Assembly: GCF_000797465.1 (NCBI RefSeq)
Contig: NZ_JSWG01000001.1
Span: 186,001-250,000 of the forward strand
Reading direction: 5' to 3'
From: Psychroserpens jangbogonensis
Lineage (GTDB): Bacteria; Bacteroidota; Bacteroidia; Flavobacteriales; Flavobacteriaceae
Length of the DNA stretch: 64,000 nucleotides
Shown: positions 26,687-35,604 of the stretch, piece by piece
Layout of the letters: each line of letters begins with the position of its first letter
Position numbering within the stretch: the stretch's first letter is position 1
Program-made: the position numbers and the translations under genes
The notes under the pieces: generated by a model
The model's input: only the letters and a program-made list of their open reading frames with translations
Told to the model about the DNA's origin: nothing
Databases searched by the model: none

Positions 26687-27142
26687 TTATGATCTCACTT
26701 TAATACTCCATTCAAAATTGAAATCAGATACTTGCACGCCTTCGCTATTAACACCTTTAGAATTTAACACTATAGATTGCCCTTCTCCTGTTTCAATTGC
26801 TTTAGAAATTAAATCATCTATGTCTTTTCCTTGGTTGCAAGTAAAATGTATTCGTCCGGTCGCTTTTTTGCTATAGGTGGCATTATTACTTGTGACTAAC
26901 ATAGACATTTTATTTCCGCTAGCTTTAACTTTAGACATCACCAAAGCACCAGTTGTGAGTTCTGCTGCCATACCTTGTACAGCCCAAAACATAGAGTTAA
27001 AAGGGTTTTGATTTATCCATCTATGCTTAACTGAAACAACGCAAGTAGTATCTGATATAGACTTTGTGCGCACACCGCAGATAAAAGCTGCTGGCAGTTT
27101 AATTGATAAAAAAGCATTTAGTTTTCTTGGTGAAACGTTCAT
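26687..27142 (-). CDS. DUF4442 domain-containing hotdog-fold protein
   Basis: A 151-aa protein of the DUF4442 group, which has the hotdog fold of thioesterases. Features: KLNAFLSIKLPAAFICGVRTKSI at the start (quoted in part: LPAAFICGVR), then NPFNSMFWAVQGMAAELTTG, which holds the long central helix of the fold. No clear catalytic Asp or Glu of acyl-CoA thioesterases is certain. The gene is on the same strand as the AIM24-like gene and may share its transcript. A thioesterase-like role is only inferred. Confidence 0.85.
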   Translation of the reverse strand: MNVSPRKLNAFLSIKLPAAFICGVRTKSISDTTCVVSVKHRWINQNPFNSMFWAVQGMAAELTTGALVMSKVKASGNKMSMLVTSNNATYSKKATGRIHFTCNQGKDIDDLISKAIETGEGQSIVLNSKGVNSEGVQVSDFNFEWSIKVRS

Positions 27143-27249
27143 ATTTACTGGAAGTTTCAGCTAAAGTATTGAAAAAAATCCACACTACCATTTGTTAATT
27201 TTATGTTAAATTTAGGTACTATGCGTAACATAATACCTTCTTTTAGACA

Positions 27250-27257
27250 TATATTTG
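27250..27257 (+). promoter_or_regulatory. Putative -7 promoter box for the DUF4870 gene
   Basis: A perfect TATATTTG box, 29 bp upstream of the DUF4870 ATG at 27287. No clear TTG at -33. It lies in the 144-bp gap between divergent genes. Confidence 0.4.
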
Positions 27258-27286
27258 TATAAGCAATTACTATATGTTTTGAAATT

Positions 27287-27733
27287 ATGTTAGACAACCA
27301 CCAAAAAAATATCGCAACATTCATCCATTTATCAACCTTTAGTAGGTTTATTATTCCGTTTGGAAATTTTATAGGACCAATCGTATTATGGATGGCAAAC
27401 AAAGAAAAATCTGCATTTGTAGATAATCACGGCAAGCAAGCCATAAACTTTCAAATAAGCATATTACTTTATGCTCTTGTTTTAGGTTTACTTTCTGTAC
27501 CGTTTTTCTTTTTTAACCTTTTTAGTTCATTCGACTTTATTGATATTGATCCATTTGATGGAATTCATCTCAATATTTCAGAACCTTCACCTCTATTATA
27601 TATTGGTGGTGGATTAGGAGTTCTAGCAATTCTAGGATTCATCCTTGAACTCGTATTTATAGTAATCGCAAGTTTAAAAGCAAGAGATGGAGAAGTTTAT
27701 CATTATCCATTAACTATAGATTTTTTAAAATAA
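27287..27733 (+). CDS. DUF4870 domain-containing membrane protein
   Basis: A 148-aa membrane protein. The N-terminus (NIATFIHLSTFSRFIIPFGNFIGPIVLWMANKE, quoted in part: HLSTFSRFIIPFGNF) and the following FVDNHGKQAINFQIS segment are the hallmarks of DUF4870 (Tic20-like). About three to four transmembrane helices follow, ending near LEVVFIVIAS-like residues. It is often found next to PspC and envelope-stress genes, as here, where a PadR-PspC pair begins 158 bp downstream. The function is unknown. Confidence 0.9.
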   Translation: MLDNHQKNIATFIHLSTFSRFIIPFGNFIGPIVLWMANKEKSAFVDNHGKQAINFQISILLYALVLGLLSVPFFFFNLFSSFDFIDIDPFDGIHLNISEPSPLLYIGGGLGVLAILGFILELVFIVIASLKARDGEVYHYPLTIDFLK

Positions 27734-27890
27734 AATCAAAAAACATCAATCATCAATCAAAAAATGAACAGTTTATTAAAATTTAATCCCATTAAAGTAT
27801 GACACGAGCATCATCACACTTATTGTTAAACGATCTAAATGTCTTAAATGCGAACTGCATTAGACCTTTAAAAAACTTTAGAAAACACTT

Positions 27891-28229
27891 ATGAAAATAG
27901 AAAACACAAAAGCGCAAATGCGAAAAGGTGTACTCGAGTACTGCATATTATCGGTCTTAAAAGATGAAGATGCTTATGTTGCAGAAATTTTAGGCACTCT
28001 CAAAGACGCAAAATTGCTTGTAGTAGAAGGGACAATTTACCCGCTATTAACAAGGCTTAAAAATGCAGGATTACTCAATTATCGTTGGGAAGAATCCACC
28101 TCAGGACCACCAAGAAAATATTATGGTCTTACAGAAACAGGTCAATTGTTTTTAAAAGAACTTAATGGCACATGGACCGAATTACAAAATGCAGTTAACC
28201 TAGTAACCAGACAAAAAATAAAAAAATAA
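27891..28229 (+). CDS. PadR family transcriptional regulator
   Basis: A 112-aa winged-helix protein. MRKGVLEYCILSVLKDEDAYVAEI and GTIYPLLTRLKNAGLL (each quoted in part) are the classical PadR recognition helix and wing segments, with the C-terminal part GPPRKYYGLTETGQLFL. PadR proteins usually repress a neighbouring gene and respond to stress or small molecules. The stop codon overlaps the ATG of the PspC gene (TAATG), so regulator and target are co-translated; PadR-PspC pairs are common in Bacteroidota and the regulator is likely autoregulated. Confidence 0.93.
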   Translation: MKIENTKAQMRKGVLEYCILSVLKDEDAYVAEILGTLKDAKLLVVEGTIYPLLTRLKNAGLLNYRWEESTSGPPRKYYGLTETGQLFLKELNGTWTELQNAVNLVTRQKIKK

Positions 28230-30010
28230 TGAATAAGACAGTCAACATAAATTTAGCAGGTATATTCTTCCACATTGATGAAGATGCATACTTAAAATTA
28301 CAGCGCTATCTTGAGGCTATAAAACGTTCATTTACAGACTCTCAAGGTCAATCAGAAATTATATCAGATATAGAGAATCGTATAGCTGAATTATTTAGTG
28401 AACGTGTTCAAAACGAAAAGCAAGTTATTCGAATCAAAGAAGTTGATGACGTTATCTCAATTATGGGACAACCAGAAGACTATTTGGTTGATGATGAAAT
28501 CTTTGAAGACGAGCCAAAAACTTCTTATCAAAGAAGTTCAAGTTCAAGACCTTCAAAAAAATTCTATCGCGATACAGACAACTCGTATATAGGTGGTGTA
28601 TCTTCTGGATTAGCTCATTATTTTGGGCTTGACCCAATATGGATTCGTTTAATCTGGATTGTATTAATCTTTGGTGCTGGAACTGGTGTGTTACTATATA
28701 TCCTTTTATGGATTTTAGTTCCTGAAGCAAAAACAACTTCAGAAAAAATAACCATGACAGGCAAACCTGTTAACATTACAAACATCGAAAAAAAAATTAA
28801 AGACGGTTTTGATAGTGTCTCACAAACAGTAACAGATACAGTCAAAAATGTAGATTTACCTAAGCAAGGACAGAGAATCAAATCATCATCCAAAACGTTT
28901 TTTGACACTATTGGTGATATCATTATGTTTTTCTTTAAAGTATTTGCGAAGTTCATCGGCATTCTTTTGATAATTGTTGGAGCAGCTACATTAATCTCAC
29001 TTATAATATTTTGCTTGAGTTTAGGTGCAATAGATATTATTCATTTCCCAGGACTTGATATTTTTGAAGCAGCAAATGCAGCAAATACACCAGTTTGGTT
29101 AATCTCGCTTATTACCTTATTTGCTGTAGGAGTACCTTTCTTCTTTGTGTTTTATTTAGGATTGAAAATTCTAATTAACAACTTAAAGTCAATTGGTAAT
29201 GTCGCAAAATTCACACTTTTAGGTTTATGGCTTATGGCTATAATTGGAAGCATCGTTATAGGTGTAAGACAAGTGAGTGAACATGCTTATGATGCTACTG
29301 TTACTAACAAAGAGCAACTCAATATAAAAGCTAATGACACTTTAACGCTTGCAGTAGTTGGGAATAGTCTATATAGCAAACAATTTGGTAGACATAGTGA
29401 TATATTCAGGCCAGTATATGATGCTAATGATAACAAAATTATTTATTCTACAGATGTAAGATTAATAGTGCGCTCAAGCAAAGATTCTATAGCTTCAATA
29501 AGCATCGAAAAAACGGCTGAAGGCATAAATTATAAAGAAGCTAAATTGAGAGCACAAGAAGTTATATACAACTATAATCTTTCAGGCAAAAGACTTGAGT
29601 TAGATGGTTATTTAACTACAGCTTTTGAAAATAAATTTAGAGATCAAGAAGTTGAAACTATTCTTTATTTACCAGAAGGCACTATCCTTTATGCTGAAGA
29701 TAATACATATTCGTATCATAGAAATTCTTCTTATTATAATGATATTCTTGATAACGGAATGGAAGAACATTATTTAGAAATCACTAATGGTGGAATAAAA
29801 TGCTTAGACTGCCCTATCGACGAAGAGTTCAAATTAAAAGTAGATATTGAAGATGACGAAACTGGACTCAAAATAGATGAAGATGGTATTGAAATCAAAA
29901 CAGAAGGCAGTAGGTTAACTATAGACGAAGATGGTGTAAATGCAGAATCAGTAAATGTAAAAGTTAACATTGGTGAAGATGGAATTGAAATCACATCAGA
30001 CGATAATTAA
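28229..30010 (+). CDS. PspC domain-containing membrane protein with long C-terminal extension
   Basis: A 593-aa protein. An N-terminal region of about 90 residues (VNINLAGIFFHIDEDAYLKL) precedes a PspC domain at about 110-168 (YIGGVSSGLAHYFGLDPIWIRLIW, quoted in part: GGVSSGLAHYFGLDP), then three more membrane helices to about residue 345, and a 250-residue extracytoplasmic part with a beta-helix-like, Asp-rich tail. The tail contains imperfect repeats of IDEDGI/IGEDGI type. PspC is part of the phage-shock membrane-stress response. The large C-terminal domain probably relates to the GIN-domain proteins encoded next. It is coupled to padR. Confidence 0.88.
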   Translation: MNKTVNINLAGIFFHIDEDAYLKLQRYLEAIKRSFTDSQGQSEIISDIENRIAELFSERVQNEKQVIRIKEVDDVISIMGQPEDYLVDDEIFEDEPKTSYQRSSSSRPSKKFYRDTDNSYIGGVSSGLAHYFGLDPIWIRLIWIVLIFGAGTGVLLYILLWILVPEAKTTSEKITMTGKPVNITNIEKKIKDGFDSVSQTVTDTVKNVDLPKQGQRIKSSSKTFFDTIGDIIMFFFKVFAKFIGILLIIVGAATLISLIIFCLSLGAIDIIHFPGLDIFEAANAANTPVWLISLITLFAVGVPFFFVFYLGLKILINNLKSIGNVAKFTLLGLWLMAIIGSIVIGVRQVSEHAYDATVTNKEQLNIKANDTLTLAVVGNSLYSKQFGRHSDIFRPVYDANDNKIIYSTDVRLIVRSSKDSIASISIEKTAEGINYKEAKLRAQEVIYNYNLSGKRLELDGYLTTAFENKFRDQEVETILYLPEGTILYAEDNTYSYHRNSSYYNDILDNGMEEHYLEITNGGIKCLDCPIDEEFKLKVDIEDDETGLKIDEDGIEIKTEGSRLTIDEDGVNAESVNVKVNIGEDGIEITSDDN

Positions 30011-30117
30011 CAATTCAGAACCATAAAGCAACAGTTCAGGTATTTCAGTTTTGAAAACCTCTTTAAAATTGGAATATTTGAATCATCAATCAATCAAAAC
30101 AAATAAACAAACCAATC

Positions 30118-30840
30118 ATGACAACACTAACAAAAATTATTGTAACAGCACTTTTAGGTGTATTACTTACATCTTGTAACTTCGATTTAAATCTCGGAGT
30201 TAAAGGAAATGGAGACGTAACTACAACAGACAGAGAAATAAATGGCGACTTTAACGCTATAGAAGTTAGCAGAGGATTAGATGTATATCTAACACAAGGT
30301 GACACTGAAAGCATCAGAGTTCAAGCCGATGAAAACTTACAGGAAATCATTGTAGTTGAAGTAGAAAATGGTGTTTTAAGTATCTATGCTGATGAAAACA
30401 TCGGTTCTGCAGCTTCTAAAAAAATAATGGTCAACTTTAAAAACATAGACAGAATCTCTGCATCTAGCGGAAGTGACTTAATTTCAACTAATGTCATTTC
30501 TGGTGATGAACTTAAAATTTCTACCTCTAGCGGAAGTGATGTAGAACTTGAAGTTGAAGTTGAAAGCTTAATTTGTGAATCTTCTAGTGGAAGTGACATA
30601 AAACTATCAGGATCAACTAATACATTTAGAGCAGATGCTTCTAGTGGTAGTGATATTAAAGCAGCGAAACTTAAAGCTATAAAAACAATAGCAGAAGCAA
30701 ATAGTGGCGCAGATATCACTGTTAATACTTCAAAAGAATTAACAGCACACGCAAACAGTGGAGGCGATATCAAATATTATGGAAATCCGGAGAAAGTAGA
30801 AAAAAACGACGGTCCTTCTGGCAGTATAAGAAAACGATAA
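30118..30840 (+). CDS. GIN-domain (DUF2807) lipoprotein
   Basis: A 240-aa lipoprotein (lipobox LLTSC) that begins NFDLNLGVKGNGDV and GDFNAIEVSRGLDVYLTQGD, the entry segment of DUF2807/head GIN domains. The chain then has five repeats of SSGSD(L/I/V) or SGADI at about 14-20 residue spacing, consistent with a right-handed beta-helix. It ends with a basic tail (SIRKR). The repeats make the protein serine- and aspartate-rich. Such proteins are probably adhesin-like envelope components; direct evidence for a role is lacking. The gene follows padR-pspC with a 107-bp gap. Confidence 0.88.
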   Translation: MTTLTKIIVTALLGVLLTSCNFDLNLGVKGNGDVTTTDREINGDFNAIEVSRGLDVYLTQGDTESIRVQADENLQEIIVVEVENGVLSIYADENIGSAASKKIMVNFKNIDRISASSGSDLISTNVISGDELKISTSSGSDVELEVEVESLICESSSGSDIKLSGSTNTFRADASSGSDIKAAKLKAIKTIAEANSGADITVNTSKELTAHANSGGDIKYYGNPEKVEKNDGPSGSIRKR

Positions 30841-30873
30841 CAGTCTAACAACCAACTAATCAACTTGTTTTTT

Positions 30874-30916
30874 TAAACCATTTCAAGCTCAGTTTCGAGT
30901 TTGGGATGGTTTTTGT
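30874..30916 (+). terminator. Terminator after the GIN-domain lipoprotein
   Basis: Hairpin AAACCATTTCAAGCTC / GAGTTTGGGATGGTTT with a few mismatches and T-tract. It overlaps the upstream part of the promoter region of the next gene. Confidence 0.65.
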
Positions 30917-30918
30917 TT

Positions 30919-30926
30919 TATATTTG
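30919..30926 (+). promoter_or_regulatory. Putative -7 promoter box for the second GIN-domain gene
   Basis: A perfect TATATTTG box, 22 bp upstream of the ATG at 30949. A TTTG at 30900-30903, inside the preceding terminator arm, is 15 bp upstream and could serve as the -33 element. Confidence 0.4.
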
Positions 30927-30948
30927 TTATAACACTTAACTTATAAGA

Positions 30949-31785
30949 ATGAAAAAGATTACCTTATTTCTATTAATTACTTTAACCTATGGTTCCGTTG
31001 GTTTCTCACAAGATGATGATAAAGTAAAAGGCGATAGAAATGTAACAATTAAACAAACGTATGTAGATGCATTTAATACTATTGTTGTGGGCGAAGATTT
31101 TGAAGTTGAACTGTATTATAACAGCAGACCTTCAGTAGAAATTGAAACTGATGACAATCTTCATGAATACATTACAGTTGAAGTTGTTGATAGTGTTCTA
31201 ACATTTAGAACAAACAAAGAGATTAGATCAAAAAAGAAAATGAGCATCAAAGTCAATTATAGTGACGGCTTTTCACATATTGAAACTCATGAAAATGCAG
31301 AAATAAGATCATTAACTTCTTTAGAACTTGGTGATGCTACTTTAAAAACAACAGGTTCTTCAAGAGCATATCTAAATATAAAAGCTAATAGTTTTAATTT
31401 CACAAGTTTAGATAAAGCAAAAGTAAAACTTAACGTTATTGCGACAAAAACTAGAATTGAATTGAGTGATAACTGTAAATTAGATGCTCTTGTTAATTCT
31501 AAAGAAACAAAAGTAGATTTATATCAACGTGCGAATGTAGATATAGAAGGAACAACTGATAATCTGCTTTTAATATCTGATAACAATGCGCAATTTAATG
31601 GTAAAAACTTTACTGCAAAAACCTGTACTGCTATTTGTGAATTTGCAACTGATGCGTATATTGAAGTAACCGAATCTGTTATTATCGAAGCTTCAGGAGC
31701 TAGCGAAATTTACTTATTTGCTAATCCAAAAATCACAATCAATAGGTTTACGGATACTGCTAAACTTCAGAAAAAGGAAAAATAA
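30949..31785 (+). CDS. GIN-domain (DUF2807-like) secreted protein
   Basis: A 278-aa protein with a signal peptide (to GFSQ) and a DUF2807-like domain: NVTIKQTYVDAFNTIVVGEDFEVEL resembles the entry segment of the preceding GIN protein, followed by a long run of short beta strands with Asn and Asp turns. It lacks a lipobox, unlike the gene before, so it may be periplasmic or outer-membrane-associated. The C-terminus ends with basic residues (KLQKKEK). Beta-helix folding is inferred from the spacing of strands. Confidence 0.8.
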   Translation: MKKITLFLLITLTYGSVGFSQDDDKVKGDRNVTIKQTYVDAFNTIVVGEDFEVELYYNSRPSVEIETDDNLHEYITVEVVDSVLTFRTNKEIRSKKKMSIKVNYSDGFSHIETHENAEIRSLTSLELGDATLKTTGSSRAYLNIKANSFNFTSLDKAKVKLNVIATKTRIELSDNCKLDALVNSKETKVDLYQRANVDIEGTTDNLLLISDNNAQFNGKNFTAKTCTAICEFATDAYIEVTESVIIEASGASEIYLFANPKITINRFTDTAKLQKKEK

Positions 31786-31831
31786 TCCAATAATCACTAT
31801 AACAACTAACTTTAACTCAAACAAAATTAAG

Positions 31832-33649
31832 ATGAAGAAAACAATCTTATTAATGGCCGTTCTAATTACTGTGTTCTCTTGTAAAAAAGACGCTAAGACT
31901 GTAAAAACTGCTTCTGCTTCAAAAGAAGATGTTCAAACATTTTTAGACGAATACACGGCGTCATTTACCAAATTATACTATGATTCTGCACTAGCAGAAT
32001 GGGATGCAAATACCAGAATTGTTGCTGGAGATACAACTAATGCTTATAACGTACAAAAAGCAAATGAAGCTTTAGCCACCTTTACGGGAAGTACAGATGT
32101 TATAGAAAAAACTCGTGAGTTTCTTAAAAGCAAAGACGACTTAGATATCGTTCAAGTAAGACAATTAAATACCATATTATATGCTGCTGCTAATAATCCT
32201 GAAACAGTTTCAGATCTAGTAAAAGAGCGAATCACTGCTGAAAATGCTCAAAATGAAGCACTTTTTGGTTACGATTTTCAAGTTAACGGAACTTCAGTAA
32301 CGACAGGAGATATCGATAAAATTTTAAGAGAATCTAATGATGAAGCTGAACGTTTAACGAATTGGGAAGCCTCTAAAAACGTTGGAATAGGCCTTAAAGA
32401 TGGTCTAGAAAACTTAAGAAAACTTCGTAATGAAACAGTAGGTGCTTTAGGTTACGATGACTATTTCTCATACCAAGTATCAAGCTACGGAATGTCACGT
32501 CAAGAAATGCGTGATGAAATGAATAAAATGGTAAAAGAAGTTTGGCCATTATACAGAGAATTACATACTTGGGCAAGACATGAACTTGCAAAGAAATTCA
32601 ATGCAGATGTGCCAGAATATCTTCCAGCACATTGGCTACCGAATCGTTGGGGACAAGATTGGAGTTCACTAGTAAGTGTTGAAGGATTAGATATTGATGG
32701 TGTTTTAGCCGATAAAGATCCTGAATGGATTGTAAAAGAAGGTGAGAATTTCTATAAGAGTATTGGTTTTGATCCACTTCCAGCAAGTTTCTATGAAAAA
32801 TCAAGCATGTATCCATTAGCTGCTGATGCTGCTTATAAAAAGAACAACCATGCATCTGCTTGGCACATGAATTTAGAAAATGACTTACGTTGTTTAATGA
32901 GTGTTGAGCCAAATGCAGATTACTACGAAACAATTCACCATGAATTAGGTCATATTTATTATTACCAAGCTTATACTAATCCTAATGTTCCACCATTACT
33001 ACGTGAAGGTGCTAACAGAGGTTACCATGAAGCTATTGGAAGTTTATTAGGATTTGCTGCCATGCAGAAACCATTTTTAGCTGGTAAAGGCTTAGTAGAT
33101 GCTGATGCCGAAATTGATGAAACTCAAAATCTTTTAAAAGAAGCATTAAGTAACATCGTATTTCTACCTTTCTCTGCTGGTGTAATGACAGAATTTGAAA
33201 ATGCTTTATATGCTGAGAATTTACCTAAAGATGAATTCAATAAGAAATGGTGGGAATTAGCTAAGAAGTATCAAGGAATGGTTCCTCCTTCAGATCGTGG
33301 AGAAGAATTTTGTGATGCTGCATCAAAAACGCACATTAACAACGATGCCGCTCAATACTATGATTATGCCGTGTCTTATATTTTATTATTTCAATTTCAT
33401 GATCATATATCAAAAAACATCTTAAAACAAGATCCTCATGCAACCAACTATTTTGGAAGTAAAGAAGTCGGATCATTTTTAAGAGGTGTTTTAGAAACTG
33501 GAGCAAATAACGATTGGAGAGAGCTACTTAAAGAAAGTGTTGGTAGTGAAATGAGTGCTAAACCTATGTTAGAATATTTTAATCCTTTAATGGTGTATCT
33601 AAAAGAACAAAACAAGGGAAGAACTTATACGCTTCCTGAAACTTTATAA
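31832..33649 (+). CDS. M2 family zinc dipeptidyl-carboxypeptidase (ACE-like), lipoprotein
   Basis: About 605 aa. The frame opens at 31718 and overlaps the preceding gene, but the ATG at 31832 gives a clean lipoprotein signal (MKKTILLMAVLITVFSC, lipobox VFSC), so I use that. The zinc motif HELGH starts at residue 370, and the third ligand is E400 in the GANRGYHEAIGS stretch that is diagnostic of peptidase family M2 (angiotensin-converting-enzyme type). It probably releases dipeptides from peptide C-termini in the periplasm. A strong bidirectional terminator follows. Confidence 0.93.
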   Translation: MKKTILLMAVLITVFSCKKDAKTVKTASASKEDVQTFLDEYTASFTKLYYDSALAEWDANTRIVAGDTTNAYNVQKANEALATFTGSTDVIEKTREFLKSKDDLDIVQVRQLNTILYAAANNPETVSDLVKERITAENAQNEALFGYDFQVNGTSVTTGDIDKILRESNDEAERLTNWEASKNVGIGLKDGLENLRKLRNETVGALGYDDYFSYQVSSYGMSRQEMRDEMNKMVKEVWPLYRELHTWARHELAKKFNADVPEYLPAHWLPNRWGQDWSSLVSVEGLDIDGVLADKDPEWIVKEGENFYKSIGFDPLPASFYEKSSMYPLAADAAYKKNNHASAWHMNLENDLRCLMSVEPNADYYETIHHELGHIYYYQAYTNPNVPPLLREGANRGYHEAIGSLLGFAAMQKPFLAGKGLVDADAEIDETQNLLKEALSNIVFLPFSAGVMTEFENALYAENLPKDEFNKKWWELAKKYQGMVPPSDRGEEFCDAASKTHINNDAAQYYDYAVSYILLFQFHDHISKNILKQDPHATNYFGSKEVGSFLRGVLETGANNDWRELLKESVGSEMSAKPMLEYFNPLMVYLKEQNKGRTYTLPETL

Positions 33650-33668
33650 ATACATTTTTCAGTACAAT

Positions 33669-33709
33669 AAAAAAGCGCCTAAAGTAAATTTACTTTAGGC
33701 GCTTTTTTT
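33669..33709. terminator. Bidirectional terminator between the M2 peptidase and trxB
   Basis: A perfect hairpin of AAGCGCCTAAAGTA / TACTTTAGGCGCTT with A- and T-tracts on either side, between two convergent genes. Confidence 0.9.
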
Positions 33710-33723
33710 CGTTTTTGTCCTTC

Positions 33724-34707
33724 TTAATTATAATTAGATGTACTTACTTCAAAACTTGAATCTTTAGCAGCTAAATATCGTTCGGCATCTAAAGCTGCCA
33801 TGCAACCTGTTCCAGCAGCAGTAATCGCTTGTCTATAAACATGATCTGCAGCATCGCCAGAAACGAATACACCTTCAATATTTGTCTTTGAAGTTCCAGG
33901 CTCACTGTTAATGATATATCCTGTTTCATCTAAATCTAAAAATCCTTTAAAGATATCTGTATTAGGTTTATGACCAATAGCAACAAAAAATCCTGTTGCT
34001 GGTATATCGTGTTTTTCTTTAGTTTGATTATTAACAACACGAACTCCTGTAACCACTTGTCCATCCCCTAAAACTTCCTCAGTTTCAGTATTAAAAAGGA
34101 TTTCAATGTTTTCAGTATTCTTAACTCTTGCTTGCATAATTTGAGATGCTCTAAACTCATCTCTTCTGACTAGCATTGTTACTTTTTTACAAAGCTTTGA
34201 TAAATAATGTGCTTCTTCTGCAGCAGAATCACCAGCACCAACTAATACAACTTCTTGGTTGCGATAGAAAAAGCCATCACAAACTGCGCAAGCTGAAACG
34301 CCTCCACCAAGCTTTAAATACTTTTGCTCAGAATCTAAACCTAAATATTTAGCAGAAGCTCCTGTTGAAATAATCACTGTTTCACAATGAATTTCTTTGG
34401 TTTCGTTTACCCATACTTTATGTACATCTCCCGAGAAATCTACTTTAGTAATCCAACCATCACGAACATCTGACCCAAAACGAGTAGCTTGATTCTGTAA
34501 TTGTATCATCATTTCTGGTCCAGTAACGCCATCAGGATAACCTGGGAAATTCTCAACGTCATTAGTCGTTGTTAATTGTCCTCCTGGTTGTGTTCCTTGG
34601 TACAAAACTGGATGCATGTTTGCTCTTGCAGCATATATGGCAGCAGTATATCCTGCTGGTCCTGACCCGATAATTAGGCATTTTACGTGTTCAATTGTAT
34701 CTGACAT
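33724..34707 (-). CDS. trxB: Thioredoxin-disulfide reductase
   Basis: A 327-aa FAD/NADPH enzyme. FAD-binding GSGPAGYTAAIYAARA is at residues 14-29, the redox-active CAVC is at 140-143, the NADPH-binding GAGDSAAEEA follows, and the C-terminal VFVSGDAAD holds the second FAD contact. It reduces thioredoxin with NADPH in the cytoplasm. It is monocistronic, with a promoter box at 34730-34737 and a shared terminator downstream. The family match is unambiguous. Confidence 0.97.
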   Translation of the reverse strand: MSDTIEHVKCLIIGSGPAGYTAAIYAARANMHPVLYQGTQPGGQLTTTNDVENFPGYPDGVTGPEMMIQLQNQATRFGSDVRDGWITKVDFSGDVHKVWVNETKEIHCETVIISTGASAKYLGLDSEQKYLKLGGGVSACAVCDGFFYRNQEVVLVGAGDSAAEEAHYLSKLCKKVTMLVRRDEFRASQIMQARVKNTENIEILFNTETEEVLGDGQVVTGVRVVNNQTKEKHDIPATGFFVAIGHKPNTDIFKGFLDLDETGYIINSEPGTSKTNIEGVFVSGDAADHVYRQAITAAGTGCMAALDAERYLAAKDSSFEVSTSNYN

Positions 34708-34729
34708 ATTTTATTTCATTTTACTAAAA

Positions 34730-34737
34730 CAAAAGTA
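34730..34737 (-). promoter_or_regulatory. Putative -7 promoter box for trxB
   Basis: A perfect TACTTTTG box on the reverse strand, 22 bp upstream of the trxB ATG. No convincing TTG element at the proper distance. Confidence 0.45.
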
Positions 34738-34792
34738 GATATTTTGACAGAAACCTTACATAGAAGTTATCAACAGTTATTATATAATTATT

Positions 34793-34818
34793 GGCTTTAT
34801 CAATAGAAAAATAAAGCC
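34793..34818. repeat. Inverted repeat upstream of lipocalin-like lipoprotein
   Basis: GGCTTTAT / ATAAAGCC with a 10-nt loop; the stem can be extended by TTATTG / CAATAA past a two-base bulge. It lies between trxB and the lipoprotein gene, which diverge. It lacks an immediate T-tract, so it could be a regulatory palindrome as easily as a terminator. Confidence 0.35.
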
Positions 34819-34881
34819 TAACAATAATATATATGTTGATTTTTTCGTAAATTTAAATGTAACCACTAAATTCTTCTCTAC

Positions 34882-35361
34882 ATGAAAGCTCTAATTTATA
34901 TGTTTTGCATTGCACTTGTTTTGGTTTCTTGTAAAACTGAGACAACAACTGAAGAAGTTAAAAATGATGTAAACAACATTATTGAAGTCGAAACTATTGA
35001 CTCGCTTGAGGGAACCTGGGAGCTTATTGGTTTTTACAATTATAATAATAACAAAATAAAAGATTCCTTTAATACAAGCGAAGGCTATAGACAAGTAAAA
35101 ATGTACACATCATCAAAAGTGATGTGGAGTAAGAATGTACCAACTGATTCTACGGAATGGTTCGGTTATGGTTCTTACAGTCTTAGCGACAATACACTCA
35201 CTGAAGTTTTAGATTACGGCTCAGAAATGATGAGTAAAATTATTCAAGAAAAGAAAGAGTTTATTTATGAAATCGATTTAACTGAAAACACATTTAGTCA
35301 AATAGAAATTGATGAAGAAGGTAATCGGATTTATTCTGAAAATTATAAACGGATAGAATAA
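34882..35361 (+). CDS. Lipocalin-like lipoprotein of unknown function
   Basis: A 159-aa lipoprotein (lipobox LVSC, Cys17). After an acidic linker the GTWELIGFYNYNNNKI segment and a following series of beta strands suggest a small lipocalin-like or DUF4488-type barrel. GTWEL is a frequent entry motif of this group. No catalytic residues are visible. It is monocistronic: it diverges from trxB and is followed by a terminator that also serves tRNA-Pro. Confidence 0.65.
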   Translation: MKALIYMFCIALVLVSCKTETTTEEVKNDVNNIIEVETIDSLEGTWELIGFYNYNNNKIKDSFNTSEGYRQVKMYTSSKVMWSKNVPTDSTEWFGYGSYSLSDNTLTEVLDYGSEMMSKIIQEKKEFIYEIDLTENTFSQIEIDEEGNRIYSENYKRIE

Positions 35362-35376
35362 CTAAAGTGATAGAAT

Positions 35377-35408
35377 AAAAAAAGCTGAACAAATGTTCAG
35401 CTTTTTTT
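35377..35408. terminator. Bidirectional terminator between lipoprotein gene and tRNA-Pro
   Basis: Hairpin AAAAAGCTGAACA / TGTTCAGCTTTTT with a 2-nt AA loop; A- and T-tracts on both sides. It lies 2 bp beyond the tRNA 3' end. Confidence 0.85.
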
Positions 35409-35409
35409 G

Positions 35410-35484
35410 TCGGAGTGGCAGGATTCGAACCTGCGACCTCCGCGTCCCAAACGCGGCGCGATAACCGGGCTACGCTACACTCCG
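35410..35484 (-). tRNA. tRNA-Pro (anticodon UGG)
   Basis: The reverse strand folds into a complete cloverleaf of 75 nt: acceptor CGGAGTG / CACTCCG, D-stem GCG(T)/(T)CGC, anticodon stem CCGCG / CGCGG with loop TTTGGGA (anticodon TGG), variable AGGTC, and T-arm GCAGG TTCGAAT CCTGC. Discriminator base A. The CCA end is not encoded. The C1 start is typical of bacterial tRNA-Pro. Confidence 0.97.
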
Positions 35485-35536
35485 TTGGTTATCTAGATTT
35501 TAAAAAGAAATAAATAATCTTCCTAAAATGCGAGTG

Positions 35537-35544
35537 CAAATATA
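35537..35544 (-). promoter_or_regulatory. Putative -7 promoter box for tRNA-Pro
   Basis: A perfect TATATTTG box on the reverse strand, 52 bp upstream of the mature tRNA 5' end, leaving room for a leader trimmed by RNase P. The -33 region is T-rich without a clean TTG. Confidence 0.45.
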
Positions 35545-35604
35545 TACCTTTTCTTTAAAAACTGATACATTTTATTATTAAATTTAAACTCAAAAGTTGT
35601 TTTT

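Noticed and set aside
27764-27802. 12-codon frame (starts MNSLLKF) before padR
   Set aside because: Too short to support as a gene; could be a leader peptide but nothing suggests attenuation.
32394-32933. Open frames on the reverse strand inside the M2 peptidase gene
   Set aside because: They are antisense shadows of a well-supported gene with no signals of their own.
34793-34818. Hairpin between trxB and the lipoprotein as a riboswitch
   Set aside because: A simple stem without a conserved core; no known riboswitch class matches. Kept only as an inverted repeat.
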